A stretch of DNA of 33,172 nucleotides from assembly GCA_003248075.1 (NCBI GenBank), contig QJYK01000317.1, positions 1 through 33,172 on the forward strand, written 5' to 3'. The position numbers and the translations under genes were made by a program. The notes beneath the pieces were generated by a model. The model was not told where the DNA came from. It saw only the letters and a list, made by a program, of their open reading frames with translations, and did no database searches. Shown piece by piece: positions 9,423 through 17,892 of this stretch (positions within the stretch are counted from its first letter, which is position 1; every line of letters begins with the position of its first letter). The DNA comes from Gemmatimonadota bacterium. GTDB lineage: Bacteria; Gemmatimonadota; Gemmatimonadetes; Longimicrobiales; Gaopeijiaceae.

Positions 9423-9893
9423 TCAGGCCCCGGAGACCGTGACCTTCTCCATGACGACCTTGTCGCGCGGACGGTCGCCCATCCCGGTCTTCACCTTGCC
9501 GATCGCGCGCACGATCTCGATGCCCCCGGTGACCTTGCCGAAGATCGCGTGCTTCCCGTCCAGCCATGGTGTGGGCACGAGCGTGATGAAGAACTGCGAT
9601 CCACCCGTGTTCGGGCCGGCGTTCGCCATCGAGAAGACGCCCTCGCCCTCGTGCTTCAGGCCCGGCGCGAACTCGTCCTTGATGGTATAGCCGGGCCCGC
9701 CCGTGCCGGTCCCGTTCGGACACCCCCCCTGGATCATGAAGCCGTCGATCACGCGGTGGAACGTGAGGCCGTCGTAGTATCCCTTCTTGGCCAGGTCGAT
9801 GAAGTTGCCCGCCGTGGTCGGCGCGACGTCGGCGAACATCTCGGCGGTGATCGTGCCGTGGTTGGTCTCGATGGTGACGGTCGGGTTGGCCAC
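9423..9893 (-). CDS. Cyclophilin-type peptidyl-prolyl cis-trans isomerase
   Basis: Catalyses cis-trans isomerisation of Xaa-Pro bonds during folding. At 156 aa and without a signal peptide it is the compact cytoplasmic type. Seen: [14 protein letters not shown] with the catalytic arginine, GSQFFITL, and [13 protein letters not shown] containing the tryptophan of the cyclosporin-binding face. The start is a GTG at 9893 with GGAG about 7 bases upstream. It lies 39 bp upstream of the M20 peptidase gene on the same strand and 73 bp downstream of the small possible lipoprotein, so a shared transcript is likely. Confidence 0.95.
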   Translation of the reverse strand: MANPTVTIETNHGTITAEMFADVAPTTAGNFIDLAKKGYYDGLTFHRVIDGFMIQGGCPNGTGTGGPGYTIKDEFAPGLKHEGEGVFSMANAGPNTGGSQFFITLVPTPWLDGKHAIFGKVTGGIEIVRAIGKVKTGMGDRPRDKVVMEKVTVSGA

Positions 9894-9966
9894 GCTGCGC
9901 TCCGGGTGGGGTGGGGACGGGTCGGAACGCTACGCAGATCCCCCGGCGTCGTCCACCCGGGTGCGC

Positions 9967-10521
9967 CTAGCGCGATACGATCACGGGCTGGCTGCCCGCC
10001 GAGCCGGCGAGGCCGATGTACAGGAAGATCGAATGGCCGCATCCGCCGTCGATCGTCGCGTTCCGGCCGGTCCGCTCCATCATGCGCTGCGCCAGGCCGC
10101 CGCTGCCTTCGCGGAACAGCGCGCGCGCCTCCAGCACCGGGATGCCGGCGACACCCGCCTCCAGCGGGCCCAACGTGTACAGGGGCGCGGCGCCGGGGCC
10201 TTCGGCGACGGGAAGCACCCTCGATACGCCCTCGGGCTGGATCGTGCAGCTGTTCCACCCCATCCGGTCGAAGATCGTGTAGTGGGGTCGGTAGGGCGCG
10301 CTCGACGCGTCCCCGCCCCACGTGCGGCGGGGCGTGTACTCGTACGTGCTGGTGGTCGCTTGCTTCGGCCGGGCGGCGAGGGTGGGAGCCGCGCCCCCCT
10401 GGGCCTTGGCACCGGCCATGGCGAGCCCGGCGTCCACCGCGCGGGCGCACCCGGTGCTCGTCAGGAAGGCGGCGATCGCCGCGAGCATCCGGGCCGAACG
10501 GAACTTCGCAGGAGCGCCCAT
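9967..10521 (-). CDS. Small exported protein, possible lipoprotein, unknown function
   Basis: I do not recognise this 184-aa protein. The start at ATG 10521 is supported by a strong CGGAGGA just upstream and by a hydrophobic N-terminus (residues 11-21) ending at C25 (STGC), a weak lipobox. The frame is open to 10662, but that would overlap the divergent gene. The mature part holds three cysteines, two of them in a GGCGHS motif near the C-terminus, and a RTWGGDASSAPYRPHYTIFD segment. The sequence is Gly/Ala-rich. The gene heads a minus-strand group with the cyclophilin and M20 peptidase genes. It looks like a conserved secreted protein of the lineage rather than a broken gene. Confidence 0.7.
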   Translation of the reverse strand: MGAPAKFRSARMLAAIAAFLTSTGCARAVDAGLAMAGAKAQGGAAPTLAARPKQATTSTYEYTPRRTWGGDASSAPYRPHYTIFDRMGWNSCTIQPEGVSRVLPVAEGPGAAPLYTLGPLEAGVAGIPVLEARALFREGSGGLAQRMMERTGRNATIDGGCGHSIFLYIGLAGSAGSQPVIVSR

Positions 10522-10650
10522 GCCATCCTCCGGAGGAATGGCGGGGAGCGATGTCGGTGATACCGCGGGACGAGCGGCGCGGTTCCGCGCTCCGGGCCGC
10601 TGCGAATTCCCGATTGCCCCGCCCGCGGCGACGCCCGTAACCTTTCCGCC

Positions 10651-12597
10651 ATGAATCTCCATACGACGCGCGCCACCCTGCTCGCCGCCACCCTCGCGGC
10701 CACCTCATGCACCCCCGCGCTCAAGCTCACGCCGAGCGACGCGGACGTGGTGCTCTCCCGCCAGGTCCTCGACGCGCCCGATCCCGGGCGCCGCGGGTCG
10801 TACGCGGTGAAAACCCTCTATTACGGCAGCGGTACGGACAAGAACCGGCCCGAGTACCGTGACTCGGTGGCGATCACGACGGAGACGGTCGACGCGTCCA
10901 TGCTGGTCGACCTGGGACAGTCCGCGAAGTCCCGCAACGGGTATTGGGGGTTCACGCCGAAAGAGATGCCGCTGAACGCACGGGTGTGGTATCCCGAGGG
11001 CGAGGGCCCGTTTCCGCTGGTGCTCGTCGTGCACGGGAACCACAGCATGGAGGACTACTCTGACCCGGGCTACGACTATCTGGGCGAGCTGCTGGCGAGC
11101 CGCGGCTACATCCTGGCCAGCATCGACGAGAACTTCATCAACGGTGGCATCCGTGGCGAGAACGACGCTCGCGGGTGGTTCCTGCTCAAGCACGTCCAGC
11201 TCTTTCAGCGCTTCAACCGAGAGTCCGGCAACCCGTTCGAGGGGAAGGTGGACATGGGCAACATCGCGCTCATGGGCCACTCGCGGGGCGGTGAGGCCGT
11301 CGCGAACGCAGCCGCGTTCAACCGGCTCTCCCATTATCCCGACGATGCCTCGTTGACCTTCGACTTCGGCTTCGACGTCAAGGGCATCATCTCCATCGCG
11401 CCGGTGGACGGGCAGTATCTCCCGACGGGCAGGAAGGTCGTCGTCGAGGACGTGAGCTATCTCACGTTCCACGGATCGCACGACGGCGACGTGACGAGCT
11501 TCCACGGCCTACGGATCTACGACCGCCTCAAGTTCACCACACCGGACCCGTTCCGGTTCAAGGCCGCCGTCTACGTGTACCGGGCCAACCACGGACAATG
11601 GAACACGGTCTGGCAGAACAAGGACAACGGACCGCGCAGCGCCCGCCTATTGGATCTTCGGGGACTCATCCCGCAGGTGGACCAGCGGCGATTCGCCGAG
11701 ATCTACGTCTCGGCGTTCCTGGACGTCGTCCTGAAGGGCGACAAGCGCTACCTCCCGATCTTCCGCGACCATCGCGTCATTGGCGGTTGGCTTCCGAAGA
11801 CGATGTACATCACGCGCTTCGAGACGAGCGCGTTCCGACCCCTCGCAGGTTTCGAGGAGGACATCGACGTGACGTCCGGCACCGAGCCCGGCGTCCGCCT
11901 GCAGGGGGACTCGCTCGCCACATGGAAGGAGGCGACGCTGGAGCTGCGGTCCGCCAATCGGAACAACACGTCGGCGTCGCAGGAGAACCAAGCCGTGTGG
12001 CTCGGGTGGAACAACCGCATCTCGGGACCGGATACGACGCGCACCGGACCGCCGGCGCGCTTCACGGTGCACCTCCCCGATGGGCTCGCGCGGGCCTGGT
12101 CGTTGGACGACGGGACCACGCTGGACTTCATGCTGGGAGCCACGGAGTCGATCCCGGGCCCGCGAGTCGACCCGACGAGCGACACGACGACCGCCCAACG
12201 ACGGCCGGCCCGTGGGAGCGATCGGCGACGGCGCGACGGCGACCGGGAGAAGCCCCCCGTCGACCTCAGCGTGCAGGTGGAGGATGCCTCCGGAAACGTC
12301 GCCGTCGTCGATCTGCGCACGTACGGTGCGATCCGGCGGCCGCTCGAGACCTACGTGATGCGCCGTGGAGACCTGGAGCGTCAGCGCTTCCAGGACCACT
12401 GGGAGCAGATCCTCCAGACGTACTCGATTCCGCTTCGGGATTTCCTGGCGCGGAACGCCGCGCTGGATTTGCGCACCCTGAGGGCGGTCCGCTTGGTCTT
12501 CGACCGTGCGATCGCCGGCGAGGTGGTGGTGGACCAGATCGGGTTCAGCTCGCTGGACCCGGCGTTCCTGACAGCTCGGGCCGAGGGCCCGCGCTGA
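10651..12597 (+). CDS. Alpha/beta-hydrolase-fold lipoprotein
   Basis: Predicted cell-envelope serine hydrolase of 648 aa. The N-terminal signal ends at C20 (AATSC), an acceptable lipobox. Residues about 100-370 form the hydrolase core: oxyanion strand LVLVVHGNH, nucleophile elbow GHSRGGEAV with S211, and an acid/His region with FHGSHDGDV and YRANHGQW. The nucleophile elbow resembles chlorophyllase/dienelactone-hydrolase-like proteins. The C-terminal half (about 380-648) looks like a beta-sandwich accessory domain (ATLELRSANRN, FTVHLPDG, VVVDQIGF), interrupted by a charged linker around residue 520-535. Esterase or peptidase activity is plausible; the substrate is unknown. The 129-bp gap to the divergent minus-strand gene should hold both promoters. 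The gene converges with the outer-membrane barrel gene 30 bp downstream. Confidence 0.83.
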   Translation: MNLHTTRATLLAATLAATSCTPALKLTPSDADVVLSRQVLDAPDPGRRGSYAVKTLYYGSGTDKNRPEYRDSVAITTETVDASMLVDLGQSAKSRNGYWGFTPKEMPLNARVWYPEGEGPFPLVLVVHGNHSMEDYSDPGYDYLGELLASRGYILASIDENFINGGIRGENDARGWFLLKHVQLFQRFNRESGNPFEGKVDMGNIALMGHSRGGEAVANAAAFNRLSHYPDDASLTFDFGFDVKGIISIAPVDGQYLPTGRKVVVEDVSYLTFHGSHDGDVTSFHGLRIYDRLKFTTPDPFRFKAAVYVYRANHGQWNTVWQNKDNGPRSARLLDLRGLIPQVDQRRFAEIYVSAFLDVVLKGDKRYLPIFRDHRVIGGWLPKTMYITRFETSAFRPLAGFEEDIDVTSGTEPGVRLQGDSLATWKEATLELRSANRNNTSASQENQAVWLGWNNRISGPDTTRTGPPARFTVHLPDGLARAWSLDDGTTLDFMLGATESIPGPRVDPTSDTTTAQRRPARGSDRRRRDGDREKPPVDLSVQVEDASGNVAVVDLRTYGAIRRPLETYVMRRGDLERQRFQDHWEQILQTYSIPLRDFLARNAALDLRTLRAVRLVFDRAIAGEVVVDQIGFSSLDPAFLTARAEGPR

Positions 12598-12627
12598 CGC
12601 CTGGGCCCAAGGAGCCTGGTCGCCGCG

Positions 12628-13536
12628 CTAGCGCCAACGCACACCCAGTCGGTGGGTGCCCTCGTCCAGGGCGCCGAAGCGGCGATAGGCCCACTCCAGG
12701 ACGAGGTCGTCCCCCCAGTACGCGAAGCCGAAGGTGACCGGGCTGCCCTCGCTCCCGTCGGGAACGCTCTGGACCCCCACGCGAGCGACGAAGGTCCGGC
12801 CCGAGATCGGCCAGTATCCGACCTCCATGCCGGCCCCCACGAGGGTCTCCTCCTCCGTGTAGGAAAGCGTCCCCGACAGGCCCAGGTCGAAGATCCCGAC
12901 CTGCTGGCCGTATGCACCGGCTCCGAACACGACGCGACCCAGGTCCGCGCCATCGTTCCCGTCCAACGGCTCGTCGCCGATGTCCTGGAGCGTCAGGCCC
13001 ATCGTGAGTGGGCCGATCCGCCGTGCTGCTCCCACGTCCACGAGCGCCGCCGACGATTCCGTCGACCCGACGCGCGCCTCCACCCACCTGGCCGCCACGC
13101 CGAGGCGCACGCCGAAGAGGCTGTGCGCGTAACCAACCGTCGCCACGTGCTCCGCGACCGCCGTGCCCCCGTCGTCGAACAGACCGTCCTCGAGGGCCGA
13201 CGTCCCGGACGCGGGTGACCCGAACTGGAGCGTCTGCAAGCCGATGCCCACCCCACCCCCGTACCATGTGGTGGCGGCCGACGCCGATGCGGAGGAGGAG
13301 CCATCCCCCCAGGCCTGCACGTCGATCCCGAAGCCCCCGGCGTCGACCAGGAGCGCGGGGTGATAGAACAACGCGTCGGCGTGGCCCGAGTTCATCATGT
13401 ACGCTCCCCCGAGCGCCATCGCCCGGGTGGACGCGGGCACCGAGCGCATGCGTGGACGCGTATCGATCACCTGGGCCTGGGCCGACACGTGAGGGACGAT
13501 CGTGAGCACGACGGCGAAGGTCAGGCGGAGCTTCAT
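12628..13536 (-). CDS. Outer-membrane beta-barrel, PorV/UPF0164-like
   Basis: The 302-aa protein begins with a clear signal peptide (MKLRLTFAVVLTIV..., AQA cleavage near 21). It continues with the ASTRAMALGGAYM / HADALFYHPA pattern typical of PorV/PorQ and UPF0164 barrels, which form transport channels or secretion-system anchors. The rest alternates polar and hydrophobic residues in short strands, as in a barrel, and ends in a basic/aromatic strand (HRLGVRWR). I chose ATG 13536, preceded by GGGGGAT, over the in-frame extension to 13971 because that extension lies antisense to nudC. It is the last gene of the zinc-ribbon/nudC group, although the 73-bp gap may hold its own promoter. Confidence 0.8.
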   Translation of the reverse strand: MKLRLTFAVVLTIVPHVSAQAQVIDTRPRMRSVPASTRAMALGGAYMMNSGHADALFYHPALLVDAGGFGIDVQAWGDGSSSASASAATTWYGGGVGIGLQTLQFGSPASGTSALEDGLFDDGGTAVAEHVATVGYAHSLFGVRLGVAARWVEARVGSTESSAALVDVGAARRIGPLTMGLTLQDIGDEPLDGNDGADLGRVVFGAGAYGQQVGIFDLGLSGTLSYTEEETLVGAGMEVGYWPISGRTFVARVGVQSVPDGSEGSPVTFGFAYWGDDLVLEWAYRRFGALDEGTHRLGVRWR

Positions 13537-13609
13537 GGACGATCCCCCGGGACGGTGTGACTCGGGCGGGGAGAAGCTCGGCGCACCCGTGGGGGCCGGC
13601 AATAGCCGA

Positions 13610-14428
13610 TCACGTGTCGCCGACCCGAGCGAGGAAGTCGTCCACGAGCCGGCGCGCGATCGAGGGCGGGAACGGGAGCGCAGGAGGGAGGCGGTCTTTC
13701 CGGAACCAACCGGCATCCTCGATCTCGTCGTCGTCGAGCCGGATCTCCCCGCTGTCCCAGCTCGCGACGAACCCCACCATGAGCGAGTGGGGAAAGGGCC
13801 AGGGCTGGCTCCCGAAATAGCGAACGTCGGACACGCGCACGCCCACCTCCTCCTCGACCTCGCGGCGAACCGCCCCCTCCAGGGACTCGCCGGGCTCCAC
13901 GAACCCGGCGAGCGTCGAGTAGATGCCCGGGGGAAAGTGGTGCGAGCGAGCCAGGAGCATCTCGCGCCCACGCTCCACCAAGACGATGACGGCCGGCGCC
14001 AGTCGAGGGAAGTGGAGCTGCCCGCACGATGGGCAGGACATCGCTTCGTGGGAGGGATGCCGGACGGTGGTGGTCCCGCATCGGGAGCAATAACGGTGGG
14101 TACGCAGCCATTCGGCCTTCTGGACGGCCGCGCCAGCGGCGGCGAACAGGTCGGCAGGCACCACCGAAGCGAAGGCCCGCAGGCCGATGAGCTTCGTACC
14201 CTGCGGTGGCACGAAGGCCTCGGGGAGCTCCCACATACGGCTCTCTCGTTGCAGTGCCGGGGGGAGGCGGACGGCGAGCGGGGGTGGGATGGCCGGCTGC
14301 CACGGGATCAGGGCTTCCAGCTCGGCCTGGTCCGGGAGCCTCGGTCCCGATTCGGCATCCACGACCAGGATCCGGCTTCCTGCGAACGCGAAGCACCAGG
14401 GTCCTTCGACGTTTGGCACGGGGGTCAC
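13610..14428 (-). CDS. nudC: NADH pyrophosphatase NudC
   Basis: Hydrolyses NAD(H) to NMN(H) and AMP and, in bacteria where it was studied, removes NAD caps from RNA. The 272 aa contain the NudC-specific layout: N-terminal domain, four-cysteine zinc ribbon (YCSRCG and CPSCG), Nudix box GFVEPGESLEGAVRREVEEEVG, and the diagnostic SQPWPFPHSLM motif about 17 residues after it. All catalytic glutamates of the Nudix box are present. The start is a GTG at 14428 that overlaps the stop of the upstream zinc-ribbon gene by four bases (GTGA), indicating translational coupling. Confidence 0.96.
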   Translation of the reverse strand: MTPVPNVEGPWCFAFAGSRILVVDAESGPRLPDQAELEALIPWQPAIPPPLAVRLPPALQRESRMWELPEAFVPPQGTKLIGLRAFASVVPADLFAAAGAAVQKAEWLRTHRYCSRCGTTTVRHPSHEAMSCPSCGQLHFPRLAPAVIVLVERGREMLLARSHHFPPGIYSTLAGFVEPGESLEGAVRREVEEEVGVRVSDVRYFGSQPWPFPHSLMVGFVASWDSGEIRLDDDEIEDAGWFRKDRLPPALPFPPSIARRLVDDFLARVGDT

Positions 14429-14631
14429 CGGGGCATCCTGTCGATGACCACCGAGCGGTGGCAGCGGGCGCAGGAGAGCCAGATGCGATCACGGACGTAG
14501 GAAACGTCGCGACGTGGCGGGATGGGGCGGCGATCGAGGGCCACGTCACACATGGGGCAACGCGTCGGAGAGCCGCTCAGGAGGGCCTCCTCCAGGAGGT
14601 GGACCTCGTCGGGGGTGAAGGATCCGGCCAT
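14425..14631 (-). CDS. Small zinc-ribbon protein coupled to nudC
   Basis: Unrecognised 68-aa protein with two CxxC pairs: CPMC in the middle and CARC near the C-terminus, about 32 residues apart. This is the spacing of a treble-clef or zinc-ribbon fold. The helix between start and first knuckle (TPDEVHLLEEAL) is amphipathic. ATG 14631 is my choice; an in-frame TTG at 14652 would add seven residues (75 aa), and neither has a strong Shine-Dalgarno. The stop overlaps the nudC start by four bases, so expression is linked. It could be a nucleic-acid-binding partner, but nothing in the sequence proves this. Confidence 0.7.
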   Translation of the reverse strand: MAGSFTPDEVHLLEEALLSGSPTRCPMCDVALDRRPIPPRRDVSYVRDRIWLSCARCHRSVVIDRMPR

Positions 14632-14684
14632 GGCGTCAGGGCGGGAGCTCAACAGAATCGCATCTCGGCGTGTCTTATCTTGTC

Positions 14685-14710
14685 TAAGCCCCCGTCTTGG
14701 AGAGGGCTTA
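14685..14710. promoter_or_regulatory. Inverted repeat TAAGCCC/GGGCTTA in divergent intergenic region
   Basis: A perfect 7-bp inverted repeat (14685-14691 and 14704-14710) with a 12-base centre. It lies next to a short AT-richer stretch between the divergent zinc-ribbon/nudC and DUF5916 genes. The position suits a transcription-factor operator or control of both promoters. No regulator is known. Confidence 0.3.
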
Positions 14711-14776
14711 CGATCCGGATCCCTTCCGGGGCCTCCGGCGAACGAGAAAAGCTGGGCCTGGGCGAAAGCCCCAAGC

Positions 14777-14782
14777 TATACT
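14777..14782 (+). promoter_or_regulatory. Candidate -10 box TATACT for the DUF5916 gene
   Basis: Five of six bases match TATAAT, about 68 bases before the start codon. No good -35 hexamer sits at 16-18 bp. Instead a GGGC-GAAA-GCCC inverted repeat (14760-14771) occupies that place. It would start an RNA near 14789. Confidence 0.35.
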
Positions 14783-14816
14783 GTAGGTCGCCTGCCCGCG
14801 GGAATGAAGCGGCGGG

Positions 14817-14833
14817 CGCTCGGCACCCGAGCG
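14817..14833 (+). promoter_or_regulatory. 5'-UTR hairpin upstream of the DUF5916 gene
   Basis: CGCTCGG-CAC-CCGAGCG forms a perfect 7-bp stem with a 3-base loop. It ends 16 bases before the start codon and close to the weak purine-rich ribosome-binding site. A second, less regular GC-rich inverted repeat lies just upstream (about 14792-14816). The placement could modulate translation or RNA stability. Confidence 0.4.
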
Positions 14834-14849
14834 AGACGACGAAGAGAGC

Positions 14850-17195
14850 ATGCAGAGCACACTCATAGCACTGGCGGTCGCCAACGCCGTCGGCACCCAC
14901 GGTCCCTCCGCGCCGGAGCGTTACGACGGAGCACTTGGGGAGATCTCCGTGAGCACGCCCGTCGTCGCGGATGCCGACATCCGCATCGACGGTCGTCTCG
15001 AGGACCTGAGCTGGGAGCAGGCGGCGCTCCTGCACTCCTTCACACAGTACGAGCCGGTGGAGGGGGTTCCAGCCTCCCAGAAGACCGAGGTCATGGTGAT
15101 GCTGGACGCCCACGCCGTCTACTTCGGCGTCCGCGCCTACGACGACAACCCCGTGGGGATCCGGGCGACGCTCGCGGAACGTGACGAGTTCACCCGCTCG
15201 GACGACTACATCCGTTTCGTCATCGACACGTTCAACGACCAACGGCGTGCGTATGTCTTCAGTGTGAACCCCCTCGGCGTGCAGCAGGACGGCATCTGGA
15301 ACGAGGGGGGTGGGGCCGGTCGCATGCACATGGGTCCGCCGGTGGACGACAACCCCGACTTCCTCTGGGAGTCCTCGGGCGAGGTCACCGATTGGGGATA
15401 CGCGCTCGAGATCAAGATTCCGCTCAAGAGCCTGCGCTTTCCCGAGGCCGAGGAGCAGGCGTGGGGCCTGCAGGTCGTTCGCAAGATCGCCCGCAACGGC
15501 TACGAGGAGTCTTGGGCGCCGATTACGACCAACATCGCGAACCGACTGACCCAATCCGGCAAGCTGACCGGGCTCCGGGGGTTGGACGCCGGACTGTTCC
15601 TGGAGGTCAACCCGGTCCTCACCGGACGCCGCCTCGGGACCGAGAGCGACGGCGTCTTCGCGCATACCAGTCCCGAGGCGGACTTCGGTCTCAACATGAC
15701 CTACGGACTGACGTCAAACCTGACCCTGGACGGGACCTACAACCCCGACTTCAGCCAGGTCGAGGCGGACGCGGGCCAGATCGCGGTCAACGAGCGCTTC
15801 GCCCTCTTCTTTCCCGAGAAGCGGCCGTTCTTCCTCGAGGGCACCGAGATCTTCAACCTCCCCAAGCAGCTCGTCTACACGCGCTCGATCGCCAACCCCA
15901 TCGGTGGGGCGAAGATGACGGGGAAGGTCGGTGCCTGGAACGTCGGCTACCTCGGCGCCGTGGACCAGTCCCTCGACGATGGCGACGACGCGATCGCGAA
16001 CATCGTCCGGGTGCGCCGCGACATCGGCGGCAGCTCGACGCTGGGCATGGTCTACACGGACCGCACGCTCCACGGAGACGAGTTCAACCGCGTGGCCGGC
16101 GCAGACGCCCGTCTCGTTCTCGCGCAGCGCTACACCGTGACGTTGGTCGGATCCACCAGCTTCACCGCGGCACCGCAAGCCGAGACAGCGGTCGGATCCC
16201 TGTGGTCTGCGCGGGTGGAGCGGGCCGGTCGTGCCCTCAGCCTCACCGCCGAGATCGAGGACTCCGACAGCGACTTCGAGGCCGGGAGCGGCTTCCTGCG
16301 TCGGACCGGGGACACCCAGCTCGAGTCGACCATCCGCTACAATCGATATGGCACGTCGGGAAGCCTGGTCGAGCGGTGGGGGCCGAGCCTCGAGCTCAGG
16401 GGATACTGGGACCACGACGCGTTCTGGTCCTCCCAGGGCGCCGAGGAGGCATCTGCGCAGCTGGGCGGGAGCGTCTCCTTCCGGGGCAACGTGTCGATCT
16501 GGGGCAACCTGAAGCGAACGAGCTTCGAGTTCCAACCCGAGGGGTACGAGGGCTTCGTCGTCGAGACGTCCTCGGGGACCGTCGAGCCCTTCTACCCGAG
16601 CCAGGACCTCTTCGGGGGACTGTGGGGGCTCAACGGCATGCTCTGGGTCAACACCTTCGACAAGGTGCGGGGCAACGTGCGCTTCTCCTGGGACGAGGTG
16701 CCCATCTTCGGCGCGTCGTCGGCCGCGATCGAGCCCGCCGACTCCTATACGGGCAGCCTGAGCCTGAACCTGTACCCCACCCAGTCCCTGCAGGCGGAGG
16801 TGGGGGTCCGGCACACGACGATCCTCCGTCAACGCGACGGCTCGAAGTACTCGTCGGCCACCATCCCGAGGATCCGGGCCCAATACCAGTTCTCCCGGGC
16901 GTTCTTCGTGCGCGGGATCTTCGAGTACGCGTCTCAGGAACGCAGGGCGCTTCTGCATCCGAGCACCGGTCGACCGGTGTCCGTGTGCGACGACGTCGGC
17001 TGCACGCTGCGCGACGGGTCGACCGCCCACGATTTCCACGTCGAGGGGCTCGTGAGCTACGAGCCGTCACCCGGCACCGTCTTCTACGTGGGCTACACCC
17101 GCGAGATGGAAGACCCGGACGCCTTCCGCTTCCGCGACCTCCGGGCCACGGCCGACGGTCTCTTCGTGAAGGTGAGCTACCGCTTCCGGTTCTGA
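14850..17195 (+). CDS. DUF5916-domain outer-membrane protein with N-terminal CBM9-like domain
   Basis: The 781-aa protein has a short N-terminal hydrophobic stretch, then a carbohydrate-binding-module-9-like domain (about 40-235; ADIRIDGRLEDLSWEQA, VYFGVRAYD, YALEIKIPLKSLRFP). From about 240 to the end follows the DUF5916 region with FPEKRPFFLEG and NPDFSQVEADAGQI, both hallmarks of this family. The C-terminal half alternates as in a beta-barrel and closes with VKVSYRFRF, a typical terminal outer-membrane strand with aromatic end. The family's role is not established; its members sit among exported peptidases and TonB-type systems in Bacteroidota and Gemmatimonadota, so a surface binding or uptake role is inference. 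The ATG is preceded by a weak GAAGAGAG. A structured leader lies upstream, and infA follows 120 bp later on the same strand. Confidence 0.88.
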   Translation: MQSTLIALAVANAVGTHGPSAPERYDGALGEISVSTPVVADADIRIDGRLEDLSWEQAALLHSFTQYEPVEGVPASQKTEVMVMLDAHAVYFGVRAYDDNPVGIRATLAERDEFTRSDDYIRFVIDTFNDQRRAYVFSVNPLGVQQDGIWNEGGGAGRMHMGPPVDDNPDFLWESSGEVTDWGYALEIKIPLKSLRFPEAEEQAWGLQVVRKIARNGYEESWAPITTNIANRLTQSGKLTGLRGLDAGLFLEVNPVLTGRRLGTESDGVFAHTSPEADFGLNMTYGLTSNLTLDGTYNPDFSQVEADAGQIAVNERFALFFPEKRPFFLEGTEIFNLPKQLVYTRSIANPIGGAKMTGKVGAWNVGYLGAVDQSLDDGDDAIANIVRVRRDIGGSSTLGMVYTDRTLHGDEFNRVAGADARLVLAQRYTVTLVGSTSFTAAPQAETAVGSLWSARVERAGRALSLTAEIEDSDSDFEAGSGFLRRTGDTQLESTIRYNRYGTSGSLVERWGPSLELRGYWDHDAFWSSQGAEEASAQLGGSVSFRGNVSIWGNLKRTSFEFQPEGYEGFVVETSSGTVEPFYPSQDLFGGLWGLNGMLWVNTFDKVRGNVRFSWDEVPIFGASSAAIEPADSYTGSLSLNLYPTQSLQAEVGVRHTTILRQRDGSKYSSATIPRIRAQYQFSRAFFVRGIFEYASQERRALLHPSTGRPVSVCDDVGCTLRDGSTAHDFHVEGLVSYEPSPGTVFYVGYTREMEDPDAFRFRDLRATADGLFVKVSYRFRF

Positions 17196-17315
17196 CCGTT
17201 CCCCGTCGCCCGGAGTCGGCTGGACTGTTGCCCACGCGACTCGGGCGGGGTTAAGGTATCCGGCCGCAAGCGGCGTCTAGCTTGGAATTCCAGCCAGGAA
17301 CGGACCAGGGAATCG

Positions 17316-17531
17316 GTGGCGAAAGAGGCGATCGAGATCGAGGGTACGGTGAGCGAAGTGCTCCCCAACGCGACGTTCCGAGTCGAGTTGGAGAACGGGC
17401 ACGCGGTCTTGGCGTACCTGTCCGGAAAGATGCGGCAGAACTACATCCGCGTTCTCGAGGGTGACCGGGTCAAGGTCGAGCTGTCTCCCTACGACCTGAC
17501 CCGCGGGCGGGTGACGTACCGTTACAAGTGA
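17316..17531 (+). CDS. infA: Translation initiation factor IF-1
   Basis: 71-aa OB-fold protein that binds the ribosomal A site during initiation. It is recognised over its full length: [51 protein letters not shown] and the final GRVTYRYK are all family-typical. The start is GTG 17316 with a weak GGGA upstream. No ribosomal-protein genes are adjacent, so infA is outside the usual spc/alpha operon. A GC-rich hairpin begins directly after the stop codon. Confidence 0.98.
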   Translation: MAKEAIEIEGTVSEVLPNATFRVELENGHAVLAYLSGKMRQNYIRVLEGDRVKVELSPYDLTRGRVTYRYK

Positions 17532-17555
17532 GCTCGGACCGGACCGGGTCCGAGC
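17532..17555 (+). terminator. GC-rich hairpin directly after infA, no U-tract
   Basis: GCTCGGACC (17532-17540) and GGTCCGAGC (17547-17555) form a perfect 9-bp stem with a 6-base loop, starting at the first base after the infA stop. There is no T-run after it, so it may be a pausing or 3'-end-protecting stem or a U-less terminator. Confidence 0.5.
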
Positions 17556-17678
17556 GCCCCGCAGCTCGTCGCGCGTTGGGACCTCCCCGACCCAGCGAAG
17601 CGCCCTGAAACCACCTGTGGCCTCTGGGCGTAGGGTCCGTTCGGGACCTGCAATCGAACCCCTCCGGAGACAGAAACG

Positions 17679-17876
17679 ATGAGAACGTTCGCCGCTCTGA
17701 CCCTCAGCGGTGTTGCCGGCATCATCCTCTTGAAGCTGTTGGCGACCGTGGTCTTTCCGCTGCTCGGGGTCTTCCTCGGTATCCTGGCGATGACGGTGAA
17801 GCTGGCCCTCCTTGCTGCGGTGGTCTTCTTCTTCTACTCGATGCTGAAGAAGAGGCGCGAAGCCGACGTGTCCTGA
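17679..17876 (+). CDS. Small membrane protein, unknown function
   Basis: 65 aa, mostly hydrophobic: about residues 8-38 and 40-56 could form two transmembrane helices, followed by a positively charged tail (LKKRREAD) that should face the cytoplasm. The start ATG has CCGGAGA about 9 bases upstream, and the protein is plausible in composition and codon use. I do not recognise a family. It lies 147 bp after infA and ends 16 bp before the convergent potassium-channel gene. Confidence 0.65.
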   Translation: MRTFAALTLSGVAGIILLKLLATVVFPLLGVFLGILAMTVKLALLAAVVFFFYSMLKKRREADVS

Positions 17877-17891
17877 CGGCGTACCGCCGTC
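17875..17891. terminator. Hairpin spanning a 16-bp convergent junction
   Basis: GACGGCG-TAC-CGCCGTC, a perfect 7-bp stem with a 3-base loop, fills the gap between the stop of the small membrane protein and the stop of the potassium-channel gene on the other strand. It could end or protect both transcripts. There is no U-tract on either side. Confidence 0.55.
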
Positions 17892-17892
17892 C

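Noticed and set aside
15714-17039. 441-codon minus-strand frame opposite the DUF5916 gene
   Set aside because: Antisense shadow with skewed composition; the + frame has clear family motifs.
15392-17254. Long + strand open frame inside the DUF5916 gene
   Set aside because: Arg/Gly/Pro-rich shadow frame typical of high-GC DNA; no recognisable motif.
17228-17257. Promoter TTGCCC / TAAGGT before infA
   Set aside because: The -10 match is only three of six, so it is below what I would list.
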